Below, piece after piece: positions 8,277 through 18,300 of a DNA stretch of 63,391 nucleotides (position 1 is its first letter; the number at the start of each line of letters is the position of its first letter). The DNA is from Nitrosomonas sp. (GTDB taxonomy: Bacteria; Pseudomonadota; Gammaproteobacteria; Burkholderiales; Nitrosomonadaceae), in the NCBI GenBank assembly GCA_017994575.1, contig JAGOKN010000004.1:1-63391 (forward strand), written 5' to 3'. A program made the translations under genes and the position numbers. Under the pieces are notes generated by a model. The model was given only the letters and a program-made list of their open reading frames with translations, had not been told where the DNA came from and made no database searches.

Positions 8277-11200
8277 TTAATGAATCACAGATTGTTTATC
8301 GCGTTTGCCCATTTTAATGGCATCGGCGATGTCAACCGCGACAATTCTGGATACACCTTGTTCTTGCATTGTAACTCCAATTAATTGCTGCGCCATCTCC
8401 ATGGTGATTTTATTATGGCTGATGAATAAGAATTGAGTTTGTTTTGACATATTTTTTACTAACTCACAAAAGCGTCCGGTATTACTGTCATCCAAAGGCG
8501 CATCGACTTCATCCAATAAGCAGAAGGGTGCGGGGTTGAGTCGGAATAGTGAGAAAATCAGTGCTAAGGCTGTTAGTGCTTTTTCTCCTCCTGACAGCAA
8601 ATGAATGGAGCTATTTTTCTTTCCGGGTGGTTGAGCCATTAGCAATAAACCTGCATCCAGAATCTTACCATCGCATAGCTCAAGCCTGGCTTGTCCACCC
8701 GCAAATATGACGGGAAAGATCTCGCTTAAATACTGATTGACCTTGTCAAAAGTTTCCTGCAGGCGGATTTGCGTTTCACGGTCTATTTGTTGAATGACAT
8801 TTTCTAGCGTCATAATTGCTTCGTTCAAATCCTGCAATTGGCTAATGAGAGTGGACTCACGGGTGCGGGCATTTTCCAATTCTTCAAGTGCCGCAAGATT
8901 GACCGGGCCCAGCTTATTGATGTCAGTATTCAACCGGCTAATTTCAGTTTGGAGGGTTGTCACACTCTTTTTGCCCAGTAATGGGAATAATGAATCCGCA
9001 TCAATTTTTGCCTCACGAATGAGATCATCAAACTGGGCAGCGGTGATGCTGGCAGCTTGTGCTTTGAGACGCAGCTGATTGACCGTTTCTTTTAATGCAT
9101 ACGATTTTTGTTCTGATGCCATGCGTGTGCTTTCTAATTCACGCAAATACTTTGCGGTATCCTCGACTGATTGGCGCACTTGCAAGGCGGTTTGTTCAAT
9201 GGATTTGCGTTGTTGCCGAAGCGTTTCCAGTTGATTATTCAATGATGTGGTGCCCAGGCTTTCTTGCTCTTTGAGCAGATCAGAGCGATTCTGCGCTAGT
9301 GTCTGCAAATCCTGCAGAACTGACTGTGCAGTGTGCTCAATTTCATCGATTTTGCTCTGGCACGTTTTTATCTGAAATACTGCTTCCTGCAATTGTTTTG
9401 TGCATTGCTGTACGCTGTGTCGCTGATTGGCAAGTAATTGATTGGCTGCTTCCCAAGCAGCCTGAGCTTGTAGCTTATGCTTTTTTAGCGTGTCAATTTG
9501 TTCCAAGTTATTGGTCAGTTTCGCTTTTGCAGATTCTTGTAGCGAAATTTCGTGATCCAATGCTTGCTTAATTTCCGTTAATTCGGAACTAATCTGCTGA
9601 TTGCGATGAGTTGTTCGTTCATTGATTTGTGATAATTTTACCAGTTCGAGTTGTAAATCATGTCGACGCTGCTGTATTTGCTTGCTGTACTGATTGGATG
9701 CATGAATGGCTTCGTTTAGTTGAGTATTGTCATGTTTGGCGTCTTCCAGTAGCGCATGCTGTTTTTGGAGCAGAGACTCCAATTGATCGATTTCTTTTTG
9801 GATATTTTTAAGCTCTTGTTGTCTCGACAAAACGCCGTGTAATTGAGTGTCAGGCGCATAAAAAGTCAGACTCGTGCGCGTGATGATATGACCTTCCGGG
9901 GTGACGAGCATTTCACCGGTATGTAACAGCGATTTCTTGCTGAGTCCTTCCTGGATATCTGTGACCACATAGGTTGATCCCAACCAATCTGCTAATGTGT
10001 GCTGAACCTCTGGCTGATGAATGGTTACATGGTCAATTAATTTTGGACCATTGATTGAATCTGAAGCAGTTGATTGGATGTGCTCGGGGAATGCCGTTTG
10101 CGCATTTTCGAACAAAGTCCATTTTCCAGAGGGCAGGTCATTGAGTAAGTTTTGCATGGAATCAATTTGTTCGACTTCAATACTGTTGAGCCGCTCACGT
10201 AAAACAGCCTCTAATGCATTTTCCCATTCGGGCTGAATTTGTATTTTTTGCCACAAACGTGGTAGGGCATCCAATTGCTGTTTTTTTAACCAGTAACTTA
10301 AATTCTGATTGTTATCCAGTTTCTGTTGAAGATTTTGCAGTGCTTTGAAGCGTGCTGTAGACTGGGATAAGGCATGTTGCAGTTCTTGGGTTTCGTTTGT
10401 GATTGTTTGTTTCAGTTGAATAGCTACAGACAGCTGGTGCTGCATATCCAGATGTTTTTGTTGTTCCGCTTGCAAAGCCAGGTCAATTTGACTGATCTCT
10501 GATTCCAGCGCTATCAGGCGTGGTTGGTCTATAGCAGCAAGTTCAGTTTGTTCCTTTAATAAGCGCGAGTGGCGGGTTTCAAGTTGTTGAATATTTTTGG
10601 TGGCGTGGGTGAGATGGCTTTCTTCCAGCTGGTTGGCTTGTTCGGTTAAGAGTAGATGATGCTTGCATTTACTGAGTTCCGCCTGGCAACGATGAAATTC
10701 TGCTTCAATCTTAGGCAGTTTTTTAATTACTTCATTATTGATTTCAGTGTGCTGTTGATGAGCAAGTTCGGCTTTTGTTTTTTCCTGGCGCCACTGGATT
10801 AAGTTTTCCGAGCCGGCTTGTTGTATTTGTTTATTTCTTTCCAACTGATGATCGATTTCCCGAAGCTGCTGTGACAAGCGTTCACGGGTATTATTCAGAA
10901 AATGAATTTCTTGTTCGACACGCCCGATTTCCGCATTGGCTGTGTAAAGCTGTCCTTGTATTTGGAGTAGCTGATCATTAATGGCATATTCTTTCGTTCT
11001 GGTTTCTTCATAAGTATTTTCAGCGTTGTGCTGATTGGATAGCGCAATGTCTAATTCTGTTTCAAGTCGCAGGATGTCCTTTTCTGCCAGTGTGCACTGA
11101 TGAATCGCTTCATCCCTTCGCTGTAACCATAATATGGCTTGTGCAGTGTGTAGCTTTTCTTGCAGTAATTGAAAGTGTCGGGCAGCCCCCGCTTGAGCTT

Positions 11201-11825
11201 CAAGATGGTGTAACTGGCTTTCTAGCTCTCGACAAATATCTTCCAGGCGGGTTAGATTCTTGCGGGTATCGGATAGGCGCAGAGAGGTTTCGTGTCTTCT
11301 TTCCCGATATTGCGATATTCCTGCGGCTTCTTCCAGAAAACTTCTCAACTCTAATGGCTTCGCATCGATAATGCGTGAAATCATGCCTTGTTCGATAATT
11401 GCATAACCACGGCCACCTACACCGGTTCCCAAAAAAATATCCGAAATATCACGTCGACGTACTGGAAGATTATTAATGTAGTAACTGGATACGCCATCAC
11501 GCTGGAGCACGCGCTTGATCGCAATTTCCGCATAACTAGACCATTGGCCGATTGCCTTGCCGGAGTGATTTTCGAAGACTATCTCAACGCTGGCGCGACC
11601 TATGGCTTTGCGATTGTCGGAACCGGCAAAAATAACGTCTTGCATAGAATCACCGCGCAAAGCGGATGCTTTGGATTCGCCCAGTACCCAGCGTACAGCA
11701 TCAATAATATTTGATTTTCCGCATCCATTGGGTCCTACGATACCTACTAAATCTTGGGAAACTGGAATGGCAGTTGGGTCAACAAATGATTTGAAGCCGG
11801 CAAGTTTGATATGGGCTAAGCGCAA
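8277..11825 (-). CDS. smc: Chromosome segregation ATPase SMC
   Basis: 1182 residues, normal for bacterial SMC. The N-terminal Walker A GPNGCGKS (31-38) and the C-terminal signature LLSGGEK (1076-1082) plus Walker B CLLDEVDAPLDD (about 1102-1113) form the split ATPase head. Two long coiled coils flank a central hinge near 500-650. SMC condenses and segregates the chromosome with ScpA and ScpB. The next gene in the same direction is zipA. Confidence 0.97.
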   Translation of the reverse strand: MRLAHIKLAGFKSFVDPTAIPVSQDLVGIVGPNGCGKSNIIDAVRWVLGESKASALRGDSMQDVIFAGSDNRKAIGRASVEIVFENHSGKAIGQWSSYAEIAIKRVLQRDGVSSYYINNLPVRRRDISDIFLGTGVGGRGYAIIEQGMISRIIDAKPLELRSFLEEAAGISQYRERRHETSLRLSDTRKNLTRLEDICRELESQLHHLEAQAGAARHFQLLQEKLHTAQAILWLQRRDEAIHQCTLAEKDILRLETELDIALSNQHNAENTYEETRTKEYAINDQLLQIQGQLYTANAEIGRVEQEIHFLNNTRERLSQQLREIDHQLERNKQIQQAGSENLIQWRQEKTKAELAHQQHTEINNEVIKKLPKIEAEFHRCQAELSKCKHHLLLTEQANQLEESHLTHATKNIQQLETRHSRLLKEQTELAAIDQPRLIALESEISQIDLALQAEQQKHLDMQHQLSVAIQLKQTITNETQELQHALSQSTARFKALQNLQQKLDNNQNLSYWLKKQQLDALPRLWQKIQIQPEWENALEAVLRERLNSIEVEQIDSMQNLLNDLPSGKWTLFENAQTAFPEHIQSTASDSINGPKLIDHVTIHQPEVQHTLADWLGSTYVVTDIQEGLSKKSLLHTGEMLVTPEGHIITRTSLTFYAPDTQLHGVLSRQQELKNIQKEIDQLESLLQKQHALLEDAKHDNTQLNEAIHASNQYSKQIQQRRHDLQLELVKLSQINERTTHRNQQISSELTEIKQALDHEISLQESAKAKLTNNLEQIDTLKKHKLQAQAAWEAANQLLANQRHSVQQCTKQLQEAVFQIKTCQSKIDEIEHTAQSVLQDLQTLAQNRSDLLKEQESLGTTSLNNQLETLRQQRKSIEQTALQVRQSVEDTAKYLRELESTRMASEQKSYALKETVNQLRLKAQAASITAAQFDDLIREAKIDADSLFPLLGKKSVTTLQTEISRLNTDINKLGPVNLAALEELENARTRESTLISQLQDLNEAIMTLENVIQQIDRETQIRLQETFDKVNQYLSEIFPVIFAGGQARLELCDGKILDAGLLLMAQPPGKKNSSIHLLSGGEKALTALALIFSLFRLNPAPFCLLDEVDAPLDDSNTGRFCELVKNMSKQTQFLFISHNKITMEMAQQLIGVTMQEQGVSRIVAVDIADAIKMGKRDKQSVIH

Positions 11826-11928
11826 TTTTTTTGTTTAGAAGACAAGACGGTTATAATAGCGATATTACTTATCGAGAGATCTGTAATACATCATTGTAAC
11901 CGAATTAATCTAACTATGAGTACGAAGA

Positions 11929-12348
11929 ATGGCCAGCAAACCTGAGAAGAATCTCGATACCTTTCCTAATCCTTTTATCGATAGGGATTATCATATTCAT
12001 ATGGAAATTCCAGAATTCACTTGCCTATGTCCCAAAACAGGGCAGCCTGATTTTGCAACTTTAATTCTGGATTATATTCCGGACAAAAAATGTGTTGAAT
12101 TGAAAAGCCTTAAACTTTATACCTGGTCATATCGTGATGAAGGTGTATTTCATGAGGCAGTGACGAACAAAATCCTGGATGATCTGGTTGCAGCTTTGAA
12201 GCCAAGATATATACGCCTAACAGCACGCTTTTTTGTACGTGGTGGCATTTTTACCAATGTTATTGTAGATTTTCGGAAAAAGGGTTGGCAACCAAAACCA
12301 ACTATTTTTCTTCAAGAATTCGATACTCAATCGAATATTCGTAGCTAG
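11929..12348 (+). CDS. queF: NADPH-dependent 7-cyano-7-deazaguanine reductase
   Basis: 139 residues, matching the short (YkvM-type) QueF. It reduces preQ0 to preQ1 in queuosine tRNA modification. The motif [16 protein letters not shown] holds the catalytic Cys34 and Asp41, and [20 protein letters not shown] is the QueF NADPH-binding stretch with a downstream His-Glu. It diverges from smc; a TATAAT-like box lies in the 100-base gap. No preQ1 riboswitch was recognised. Confidence 0.95.
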   Translation: MASKPEKNLDTFPNPFIDRDYHIHMEIPEFTCLCPKTGQPDFATLILDYIPDKKCVELKSLKLYTWSYRDEGVFHEAVTNKILDDLVAALKPRYIRLTARFFVRGGIFTNVIVDFRKKGWQPKPTIFLQEFDTQSNIRS

Positions 12349-12462
12349 CTTATAATGTGATGCTAGAGGTAGTGTTATTAACTATATGATATATAATAAT
12401 TGTTATTAATTTATAAAAAAAATTATGTAAGAAAACAGTTTGCAAAGATTAAATTTTTATAT

Positions 12463-12479
12463 ATCCTGTTAACCAGGAT
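12463..12479 (+). promoter_or_regulatory. Hairpin covering a Shine-Dalgarno sequence ahead of the transglycosylase gene
   Basis: ATCCTG, loop TTAAC, CAGGAT form a six-base-pair stem whose 3' side contains the only AGGA ribosome binding site in the leader. The annotated start at 12503 itself has no close ribosome binding site; the AGGA instead precedes an ATG at 12484 that opens a 12-codon out-of-frame reading frame (MKIIYVNDFYKK) overlapping the main start. Confidence 0.35.
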
Positions 12480-12502
12480 AAAGATGAAAATAATCTATGT
12501 AA

Positions 12503-13792
12503 ATGATTTTTATAAGAAATAAACTATTTGCCTTACTCATATCATTGCTTTTTTGGACTTGTACTTCCATATCCTTTGACGCATCGGCCGAAAGACTCGT
12601 ACAAAACAAGAACCAATATCATGCAAATTTGTGGAGTCGCATAAGAAGTGGATTTGCATTAGCACTGCCACCAGATAGTAAAGCAATACGTAAAATTGAA
12701 GCTCTGTATGCTCAAAATCCGGAAGCATTTAACCGGATTGTTGCGAGCAGTGAACGATATTTATATTATATTGTTGATGAGATTGAGCGCCGTGATATGC
12801 CGATGGAAATTGCACTCCTGCCGGTGATTGAGAGTGCATACAATCCAATGAATAAATCCCATCGGCAAGCTGTTGGGCTGTGGCAATTCATACCAGCAAC
12901 GGGAAAAGTTTTAGGCTTAGCGCAAAACGTATGGCATGACGATCGACGTGATATCGTCGCATCTACTCAAGCAGCTCTTGACTATCTGCAATATCTTTAT
13001 AAAAAATTTAATAACTGGAAATTGGCTATTGCCGCCTACAATTTAGGTGAGGGCGCGGTTAGCAAAATATTATCTAAGAGTGTTCATAAAGGAAGGTCTG
13101 TCAATTTTTACGATCTAAATCTTCCTACTGAAGTAAAAAATTATATATTCCGTCTGTTGGCTGTTAAAGATATTATTGTTAACTCAAAAAAATACGGCAT
13201 ACAACTTCGACCGGTGCCGAATCGACCGTATTTTGATACAGTGCAAATACGCGAACCCATCGATATTTCTCTAGTTACTCGCCTTGCTAACATCTCCGAA
13301 GCTGAATTCAACGCACTCAATCCCGCTTATAATCGTTATGTAATCAAAGTGATGAATGAGCCGCGTACATTGTTATTGCCAAGAGGCAATAAAGAAGTTT
13401 TCTTGAAGAATTTGGAGACTTATCAGGATCCGAAGGTTTCATGGCAGTTCTATCGGGTTAGGAAAGATGAAAATATTCATGAGATTGCAACCCGTTTTGG
13501 AACCACAGTCAAACAATTGCAAACCATTAATGGAATCTCTCGAAATAAGAATCTTACACTTGGCCAGAAGATATTGGTTCCTCAGTCAATTGGTGAAATT
13601 TATGCGGAAAATACTGCTCTTAGGAAAAAACAATTACAGAATTACCGGTCGGGAATTTATATCGTCAGAAAGGGCGATACTCTATCTGAAATTGCAAAAC
13701 GGCATGGTACGACCGTTGATCAAATTAAATTGTGGAATGATAGTGATGAAAACTTATCCATTGGTCAGAAACTACAACTTTCAAGAAGTTAG
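12503..13792 (+). CDS. mltD: MltD-type membrane-bound lytic murein transglycosylase with LysM repeats
   Basis: 429 residues: an N-terminal signal segment (about 1-29), a family 1 transglycosylase domain with LLPVIESAYNP (catalytic Glu110), AVGLWQFIPATGK and AAYNLGEGAV, and two C-terminal LysM peptidoglycan-binding repeats (about 318-361 and 386-428). It cleaves murein glycans to 1,6-anhydro-muropeptides in the periplasm. The signal peptide has a Cys near residue 20, but it does not form a clean lipobox. Monocistronic, convergent with pepA. Confidence 0.9.
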   Translation: MIFIRNKLFALLISLLFWTCTSISFDASAERLVQNKNQYHANLWSRIRSGFALALPPDSKAIRKIEALYAQNPEAFNRIVASSERYLYYIVDEIERRDMPMEIALLPVIESAYNPMNKSHRQAVGLWQFIPATGKVLGLAQNVWHDDRRDIVASTQAALDYLQYLYKKFNNWKLAIAAYNLGEGAVSKILSKSVHKGRSVNFYDLNLPTEVKNYIFRLLAVKDIIVNSKKYGIQLRPVPNRPYFDTVQIREPIDISLVTRLANISEAEFNALNPAYNRYVIKVMNEPRTLLLPRGNKEVFLKNLETYQDPKVSWQFYRVRKDENIHEIATRFGTTVKQLQTINGISRNKNLTLGQKILVPQSIGEIYAENTALRKKQLQNYRSGIYIVRKGDTLSEIAKRHGTTVDQIKLWNDSDENLSIGQKLQLSRS

Positions 13793-13836
13793 TTGAAATT
13801 ACGGAAGTTGTGTCTAGCACGCATTCTGCATCAGCA

Positions 13837-15300
13837 TCAATCAATGTGACTAAGAAATTCGATGGCCCAACTGACACCAAATCCTGTAACTTCACTGTCA
13901 ACAGCGCCTAGACCGTTTTTATGACTACTGGCTGATAGATCCATATGTAGCCAGGGCGTATCGTTCACAAATTTTCGCAGAAAACAGGCGGCGAGAATAT
14001 GATCAAAGTCTCCGCCTAACTCACACTGCTTGATATCTGCAATATTGCTCTCAAGGCTTTCTTCATAATCGATGTCCATTGGAAACGCACAAACCCGTTC
14101 TCCACTTTTTCTGCCTGCGGAAATGGCTTTTTGAGTCAAATCATCGCGATTGCTAAAAATACCGCTATAACGTGAGCCTAACGCTGTTTTCATGCTGCCG
14201 GTCAAGGTGGAAAAATCGATTATCAGGTCTGGCTTGAGTTTGGTCGCCAAGGTGAGCGTATCTGCTAAAACCATTCGTCCTTCAGCATCAGTATGAACGA
14301 TCTCAATAGATAAGCCACTTAACGCTGAAATGATGTCATTTTGTTTGTATGCCTGCGGACTGATATGATTTTGCGCAATCGCAAGCCAGCAATCAATTTT
14401 AACTGGGATTTCAGCGCGTGTGGCGGCTAGTAAAATACCAAGTGCAACTGCGGAGCCGTTCATATCTTCATGCATTCCCTGCATTGAGCCGGCTGGCTTT
14501 AAATTGTGGCCGCCGGTATCAAAACAGATGCCTTTTCCCACAATTGCAATACTTTTGCTGGAAGTATTCTTTTTACTGCAGTTATGCTGCAAATGAACAA
14601 TGGCCGCATCCTCAGGGTCGCTTCCTTGAGCAACGGCTACAAACGCACCAGCTCCCAATTCTCTCAAAGTCGCCAGATCAAACTCCTGATACTCCCAACC
14701 TTCGTTCTCAGCCAATTTCTTAATCTGTTGACGATAAGTTTTAGGCGTTAGCTCATTGGCTGGCAGTACTGTCAAGCCACGGGCTAACAAGTTACCTTCA
14801 GCCATTGCCCGTTGTAACGTAAAGTTTTCTGTGTCCTTGTAGCCATACAGAAATATATTGGTTACTGATTTTCTAACGGGTTTATTTTTGCGTACTGGTA
14901 AAGCTGCGCCATTAACCCAGGTAGCATAGACGGCTAATTCGGAAAATATTTTCCTTTGATGCATCGTTCCATAAACAGCAATGTGAATTTCAGCAGGATT
15001 TTCTATAAGCAGTAATTGGATAGCTTTGCGTATGCAAGTTTGTAGATCAAATGTGGATTTGCTCGTATTGAGCATCACCCAGCTACACAATTCACCATTT
15101 GCAAGATTTGCGCTCACCGGTGTCTCACAGAGGTCAGTCAAAGCCATCTCGCGACGCAAAAGCAACTTTCCCAAGGTTTCTTCGCCAGGGATATCGTATT
15201 TCTTGGGTAACTTTTCTAGTTGGGGGAGTATTACGAAAATGTGTGATGCTTTAATAGTTTGATCAATAGGTGATATATTCTGGAAAAGTGATGCCAGCAT
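13837..15300 (-). CDS. pepA: Leucyl aminopeptidase (M17)
   Basis: About 487 residues. The C-terminal catalytic half has IVGKGICFDTGG (metal/catalytic Lys region), HEDMNGSAVALG and the M17 signature HTDAEGRMVLADTL. It removes N-terminal residues from peptides using two metal ions. The ATG at 15300 is chosen because AGGAAA lies seven bases upstream; an in-frame TTG six codons earlier has no such site. The signature has His where most members have Asn (NTDAEGR), a frequent variant. Confidence 0.9.
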   Translation of the reverse strand: MLASLFQNISPIDQTIKASHIFVILPQLEKLPKKYDIPGEETLGKLLLRREMALTDLCETPVSANLANGELCSWVMLNTSKSTFDLQTCIRKAIQLLLIENPAEIHIAVYGTMHQRKIFSELAVYATWVNGAALPVRKNKPVRKSVTNIFLYGYKDTENFTLQRAMAEGNLLARGLTVLPANELTPKTYRQQIKKLAENEGWEYQEFDLATLRELGAGAFVAVAQGSDPEDAAIVHLQHNCSKKNTSSKSIAIVGKGICFDTGGHNLKPAGSMQGMHEDMNGSAVALGILLAATRAEIPVKIDCWLAIAQNHISPQAYKQNDIISALSGLSIEIVHTDAEGRMVLADTLTLATKLKPDLIIDFSTLTGSMKTALGSRYSGIFSNRDDLTQKAISAGRKSGERVCAFPMDIDYEESLESNIADIKQCELGGDFDHILAACFLRKFVNDTPWLHMDLSASSHKNGLGAVDSEVTGFGVSWAIEFLSHID

Positions 15301-15470
15301 TGAAAGCTTTCCTGTCAAATAATTTTTTTTGAATGACGATATCGGGAGTCATTGCATAAAGAATGATTGCTGATAATCTTTGTATTATATACGTCTTATG
15401 TGCATTATGGCTGAGATAGGCATTAACGGATAGAATTTATTCTGGCTTCAATAAAGGGATTAAAATAAGA

Positions 15471-16265
15471 ATGCGGCAATATCTCGAATTAATGCAACAT
15501 GTTATTGATCACGGTCATCAAAAATCCGATCGTACGGGTACTGGCACCCTATCAGTATTTGGCTATCAAATGCGCTTCAATTTAATCGATGGTTTTCCTT
15601 TGGTGACGACAAAGAAATGCCATTTAAAGTCGATCATTCATGAGTTATTGTGGTTCCTGCAAGGTGATACGAATATTAGGTATCTGCATGAAAACGGAGT
15701 AACCATATGGGATGAATGGGCAGATCAAAATGGCGATCTTGGACCTATTTATGGTCACCAATGGCGGTCTTGGACAGCATCGGAGGGGCAGTATGTGGAT
15801 CAACTTCATGAAGTCATCAAACAGATAAAAAATACCCCCGACTCGCGCCGCATGCTGATTTCTGCCTGGAATGTGGGTGATTTACACAAAATGAGATTGC
15901 CACCTTGTCATGCTTTTTTTCAGTTTTATGTGACGGATGATCGATTGTCGTGTCAGCTATATCAACGCAGCGCGGATATTTTCCTGGGCGTGCCTTTTAA
16001 TATTGCGTCGTACGCATTATTAACTCTGATGATGGCGCAAGTTTGCAACCTTCAACCCGGTGATTTTGTACATACACTGGGTGATGCTCATCTTTACTTG
16101 AATCATCTTGAGCAAGCCCATGAACAACTACAGCGAACGCCCAGGGCATTGCCTCATATGCAGCTAAATAGCGATGTACAAGACATCCTGAATTTTAAAT
16201 ATGAAGATTTTGTATTGGAAAATTATGATCCTTATCCCGCCATCAAAGCTCCGGTAGCCGTATGA
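15471..16265 (+). CDS. thyA: Thymidylate synthase
   Basis: 264 residues, the exact bacterial ThyA length. [10 protein letters not shown] carries the nucleophile Cys146, and [12 protein letters not shown] and [19 protein letters not shown] are the phosphate- and dUMP-binding segments. It methylates dUMP to dTMP with methylenetetrahydrofolate. The stop overlaps the start of folA by four bases, coupling it with the enzyme that regenerates the folate cofactor. Confidence 0.98.
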   Translation: MRQYLELMQHVIDHGHQKSDRTGTGTLSVFGYQMRFNLIDGFPLVTTKKCHLKSIIHELLWFLQGDTNIRYLHENGVTIWDEWADQNGDLGPIYGHQWRSWTASEGQYVDQLHEVIKQIKNTPDSRRMLISAWNVGDLHKMRLPPCHAFFQFYVTDDRLSCQLYQRSADIFLGVPFNIASYALLTLMMAQVCNLQPGDFVHTLGDAHLYLNHLEQAHEQLQRTPRALPHMQLNSDVQDILNFKYEDFVLENYDPYPAIKAPVAV

Positions 16266-16774
16266 CAATACCACCACGTTTGTCCATTCTGGTGGCAATG
16301 GCCAGGAACCGGGTAATTGGTCATAAAAATCAATTACCCTGGTACTTGCCAGCTGATTTAAAACATTTTAAATCCCTGACAATGGGACATCCTATTGTAA
16401 TGGGACGTAAAACTTATGAGTCTATTGGCCGCCCTTTACCTGGTAGAACCAATATCATTCTGACTCATCAGAAAATTCTTGAGGTACCTGGAGCCATTGT
16501 CGTTCATTCGATTGAAAGCGCGCTGCAGAAATGCCAGGAAAACAACGCAGTTCAGCATGAAAGTTTTATTATCGGGGGTGAGAATCTTTATCGGCAAACT
16601 CTGCCGTATTGTCAGCGACTGTATATTACCGAAATTCAGAAGGATTTTGACGGAGATGCTTTTTTTCCAAAATTTGATTCAAATGAATGGCAGGAAACGC
16701 AGCGCAATCAGCATTTTTCCGAAGGAAATGATATTTTCGAATATCATTTCGTGATATTTGATCGCAAGATATAG
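16262..16774 (+). CDS. folA: Dihydrofolate reductase
   Basis: 170 residues: [31 protein letters not shown] with the active-site Trp and acidic Asp, then [21 protein letters not shown] and the NADPH segment [11 protein letters not shown]. It reduces dihydrofolate produced by the overlapping thyA gene. A strong hairpin terminator follows 18 bases after the stop. Confidence 0.97.
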   Translation: MTIPPRLSILVAMARNRVIGHKNQLPWYLPADLKHFKSLTMGHPIVMGRKTYESIGRPLPGRTNIILTHQKILEVPGAIVVHSIESALQKCQENNAVQHESFIIGGENLYRQTLPYCQRLYITEIQKDFDGDAFFPKFDSNEWQETQRNQHFSEGNDIFEYHFVIFDRKI

Positions 16775-16791
16775 CTTAAATTCTTGAAGAA

Positions 16792-16825
16792 AATGGCGAA
16801 CTGATTGTTTTATCAATTCGCCATT
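16792..16825. terminator. Bidirectional terminator between folA and the decarboxylase gene
   Basis: AATGGCGAA and TTCGCCATT pair across a short, partly paired centre (TGAT/ATCA around TGTTTT). It lies in the convergent gap between folA and the decarboxylase gene and can end transcription from either side. Confidence 0.65.
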
Positions 16826-16876
16826 ACATTGACCGTCTATAACGTCAAGACGTGCGATTCAGATTCTATTGGAAGC

Positions 16877-18052
16877 TTATATCACTTTAACATCAGGCAG
16901 AGGGAAGCCATTGAAATTACTGGCATAAGCAGTGGTGTAAGCACCGGCATTGGGAATGTAAATGAAATCACCTTCTTGCACATCATTCGGCAGCATTAAA
17001 TCATGCACCAGAATATCGACTGAATCGCAAGTTGGACCGGCAACCGCCCAAGAAATGTTACTGCCTTTGCGATCCGTGATAATTTCATAACGCAAACCCT
17101 CAGTAATTTCTATCACGCCGCCGAACATACCAGCATCCCAGTACATCCAGCGTTTTCCATTGCGAGTTGCAGTACCGACAACCCGACAGACAAAGTAGGC
17201 CGAGTCGGATACTAAATACCGACCAGGCTCAGCCATGATGCGAATGTTATTCGGTAAATTGGCAATGGCTTCATTGATGACATCAGCAATGATTTCAATA
17301 GAAGGGATAGGTTTGACGTGGCGAACCGGATAGCCTCCGCCAATATTCAGTAATCGGGGATTCAAACCTGCCATCTGCATATCTGCAAAGACCTTTTTGG
17401 CACGTTCAATACCAACACGCCAATTCTGAGGATTGCGGCATTGCGAACCTACATGAAAGGTAACCCCGGCCAGGTCTGCTTTCAGTTTTACTGCTTCCTG
17501 GATGATTTCATGAATGTCCCCGAGGTGCGTGCCGAATTTGCCGGCTAATGGCCAATCGCTGCCAATATTGGGGGTGTCGATACGTAAATACATTTTTGCA
17601 TCTGGCTTGACACTGACTATTTTGCGTAATTCTTCTACACTGTCCAATACATACCATTCGACTCCCTTGGATGCTGCATATTCCAGGTAAGCGCGAGACT
17701 TCATCGGATTGCTATAAAAAATTTCAGCTGCCGGTACGCCAAGCTGCATGAGCAGATCAAGTTCGGCAATAGAAGCAATCTCGAAGCCGACATTTTCTTC
17801 AATCAACGCTGTTAATACACGAGGATCAGGATTGGCTTTGACTGCATAATGAGGGTGAACCCGAGGTATTGCTGCTTTAAAGCGCCGAGCTTTTTGTCGA
17901 ATAATATTGCTGTCAACCAATAAAAATGGGCGCTGATAGCCATCTTTTAAGGCGTTCTGAACGTGCTTAAAATCCAAACTAACTTCAGGGTGGGTATCGA
18001 ATAGAACTTCTGATTGATCAGATTTTTGAACTGTAGAAGAGGATGTTCGCAT
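16877..18052 (-). CDS. Ornithine/lysine decarboxylase, type III PLP-dependent
   Basis: 391 residues of the alanine-racemase-fold decarboxylase family. HYAVKANPDPRVL carries the PLP Lys72; TFHVGSQ, NIGGGYPV and MAEPGRYL bind PLP; GPTCDSVDIL (Cys342) supplies the partner-subunit active-site residues. It most likely makes putrescine from ornithine, or cadaverine from lysine; the family is promiscuous and the substrate cannot be separated by eye. A 21-codon leader gene and its own sigma-70-like promoter lie directly upstream. Confidence 0.88.
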   Translation of the reverse strand: MRTSSSTVQKSDQSEVLFDTHPEVSLDFKHVQNALKDGYQRPFLLVDSNIIRQKARRFKAAIPRVHPHYAVKANPDPRVLTALIEENVGFEIASIAELDLLMQLGVPAAEIFYSNPMKSRAYLEYAASKGVEWYVLDSVEELRKIVSVKPDAKMYLRIDTPNIGSDWPLAGKFGTHLGDIHEIIQEAVKLKADLAGVTFHVGSQCRNPQNWRVGIERAKKVFADMQMAGLNPRLLNIGGGYPVRHVKPIPSIEIIADVINEAIANLPNNIRIMAEPGRYLVSDSAYFVCRVVGTATRNGKRWMYWDAGMFGGVIEITEGLRYEIITDRKGSNISWAVAGPTCDSVDILVHDLMLPNDVQEGDFIYIPNAGAYTTAYASNFNGFPLPDVKVI

Positions 18053-18074
18053 GAGTGCTTTCCTTTAAAAATGG

Positions 18075-18140
18075 CTACGTAACAGGAATATGAATGTTTA
18101 CTAAATCAGCTGGGACAAAAAAGTTCTTGATACTTATCAT
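18075..18140 (-). CDS. Candidate leader peptide upstream of the decarboxylase gene (21 aa)
   Basis: ATG with a near-ideal ribosome binding site (AAGGAGGTCATC) opens a 21-codon frame, MISIKNFFVPADLVNIHIPVT, ending TAG 22 bases before the decarboxylase start, which has its own AAAGGAAA site. The position between a good promoter and a polyamine-synthesis gene suggests a regulatory leader, by analogy with the ornithine-sensing leader peptide ahead of speF in enterobacteria; the sequences look unrelated. Coding status rests on the ribosome binding site and placement only. Confidence 0.5.
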   Translation of the reverse strand: MISIKNFFVPADLVNIHIPVT

Positions 18141-18185
18141 GATGACCTCCTTATCGGTAAATTCATGTGTTTTCAATTTGCACGC

Positions 18186-18213
18186 ATTATAGTCTGCATC
18201 ACGGGCAAATCAA
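18186..18213 (-). promoter_or_regulatory. Sigma-70-like promoter for the leader peptide and decarboxylase
   Basis: On the minus strand TTGATT and TATAAT are separated by 16 bases. Transcription would begin near 18179, giving a 5' untranslated region of about 40 bases before the leader ATG. This separates the decarboxylase transcript from the genes upstream. Confidence 0.6.
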
Positions 18214-18300
18214 GCATTTTTTTACGTTAAAATCAATTTTTAATTTACTAAAAGTTTATTCAAAAAAACAATAAGTTGTGCAATCGTCATTTATACTCCA

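Noticed and set aside
11826-11928. preQ1 riboswitch ahead of queF
   Set aside because: No C-rich loop pseudoknot or A-rich tail of the preQ1 classes is visible in the short leader.
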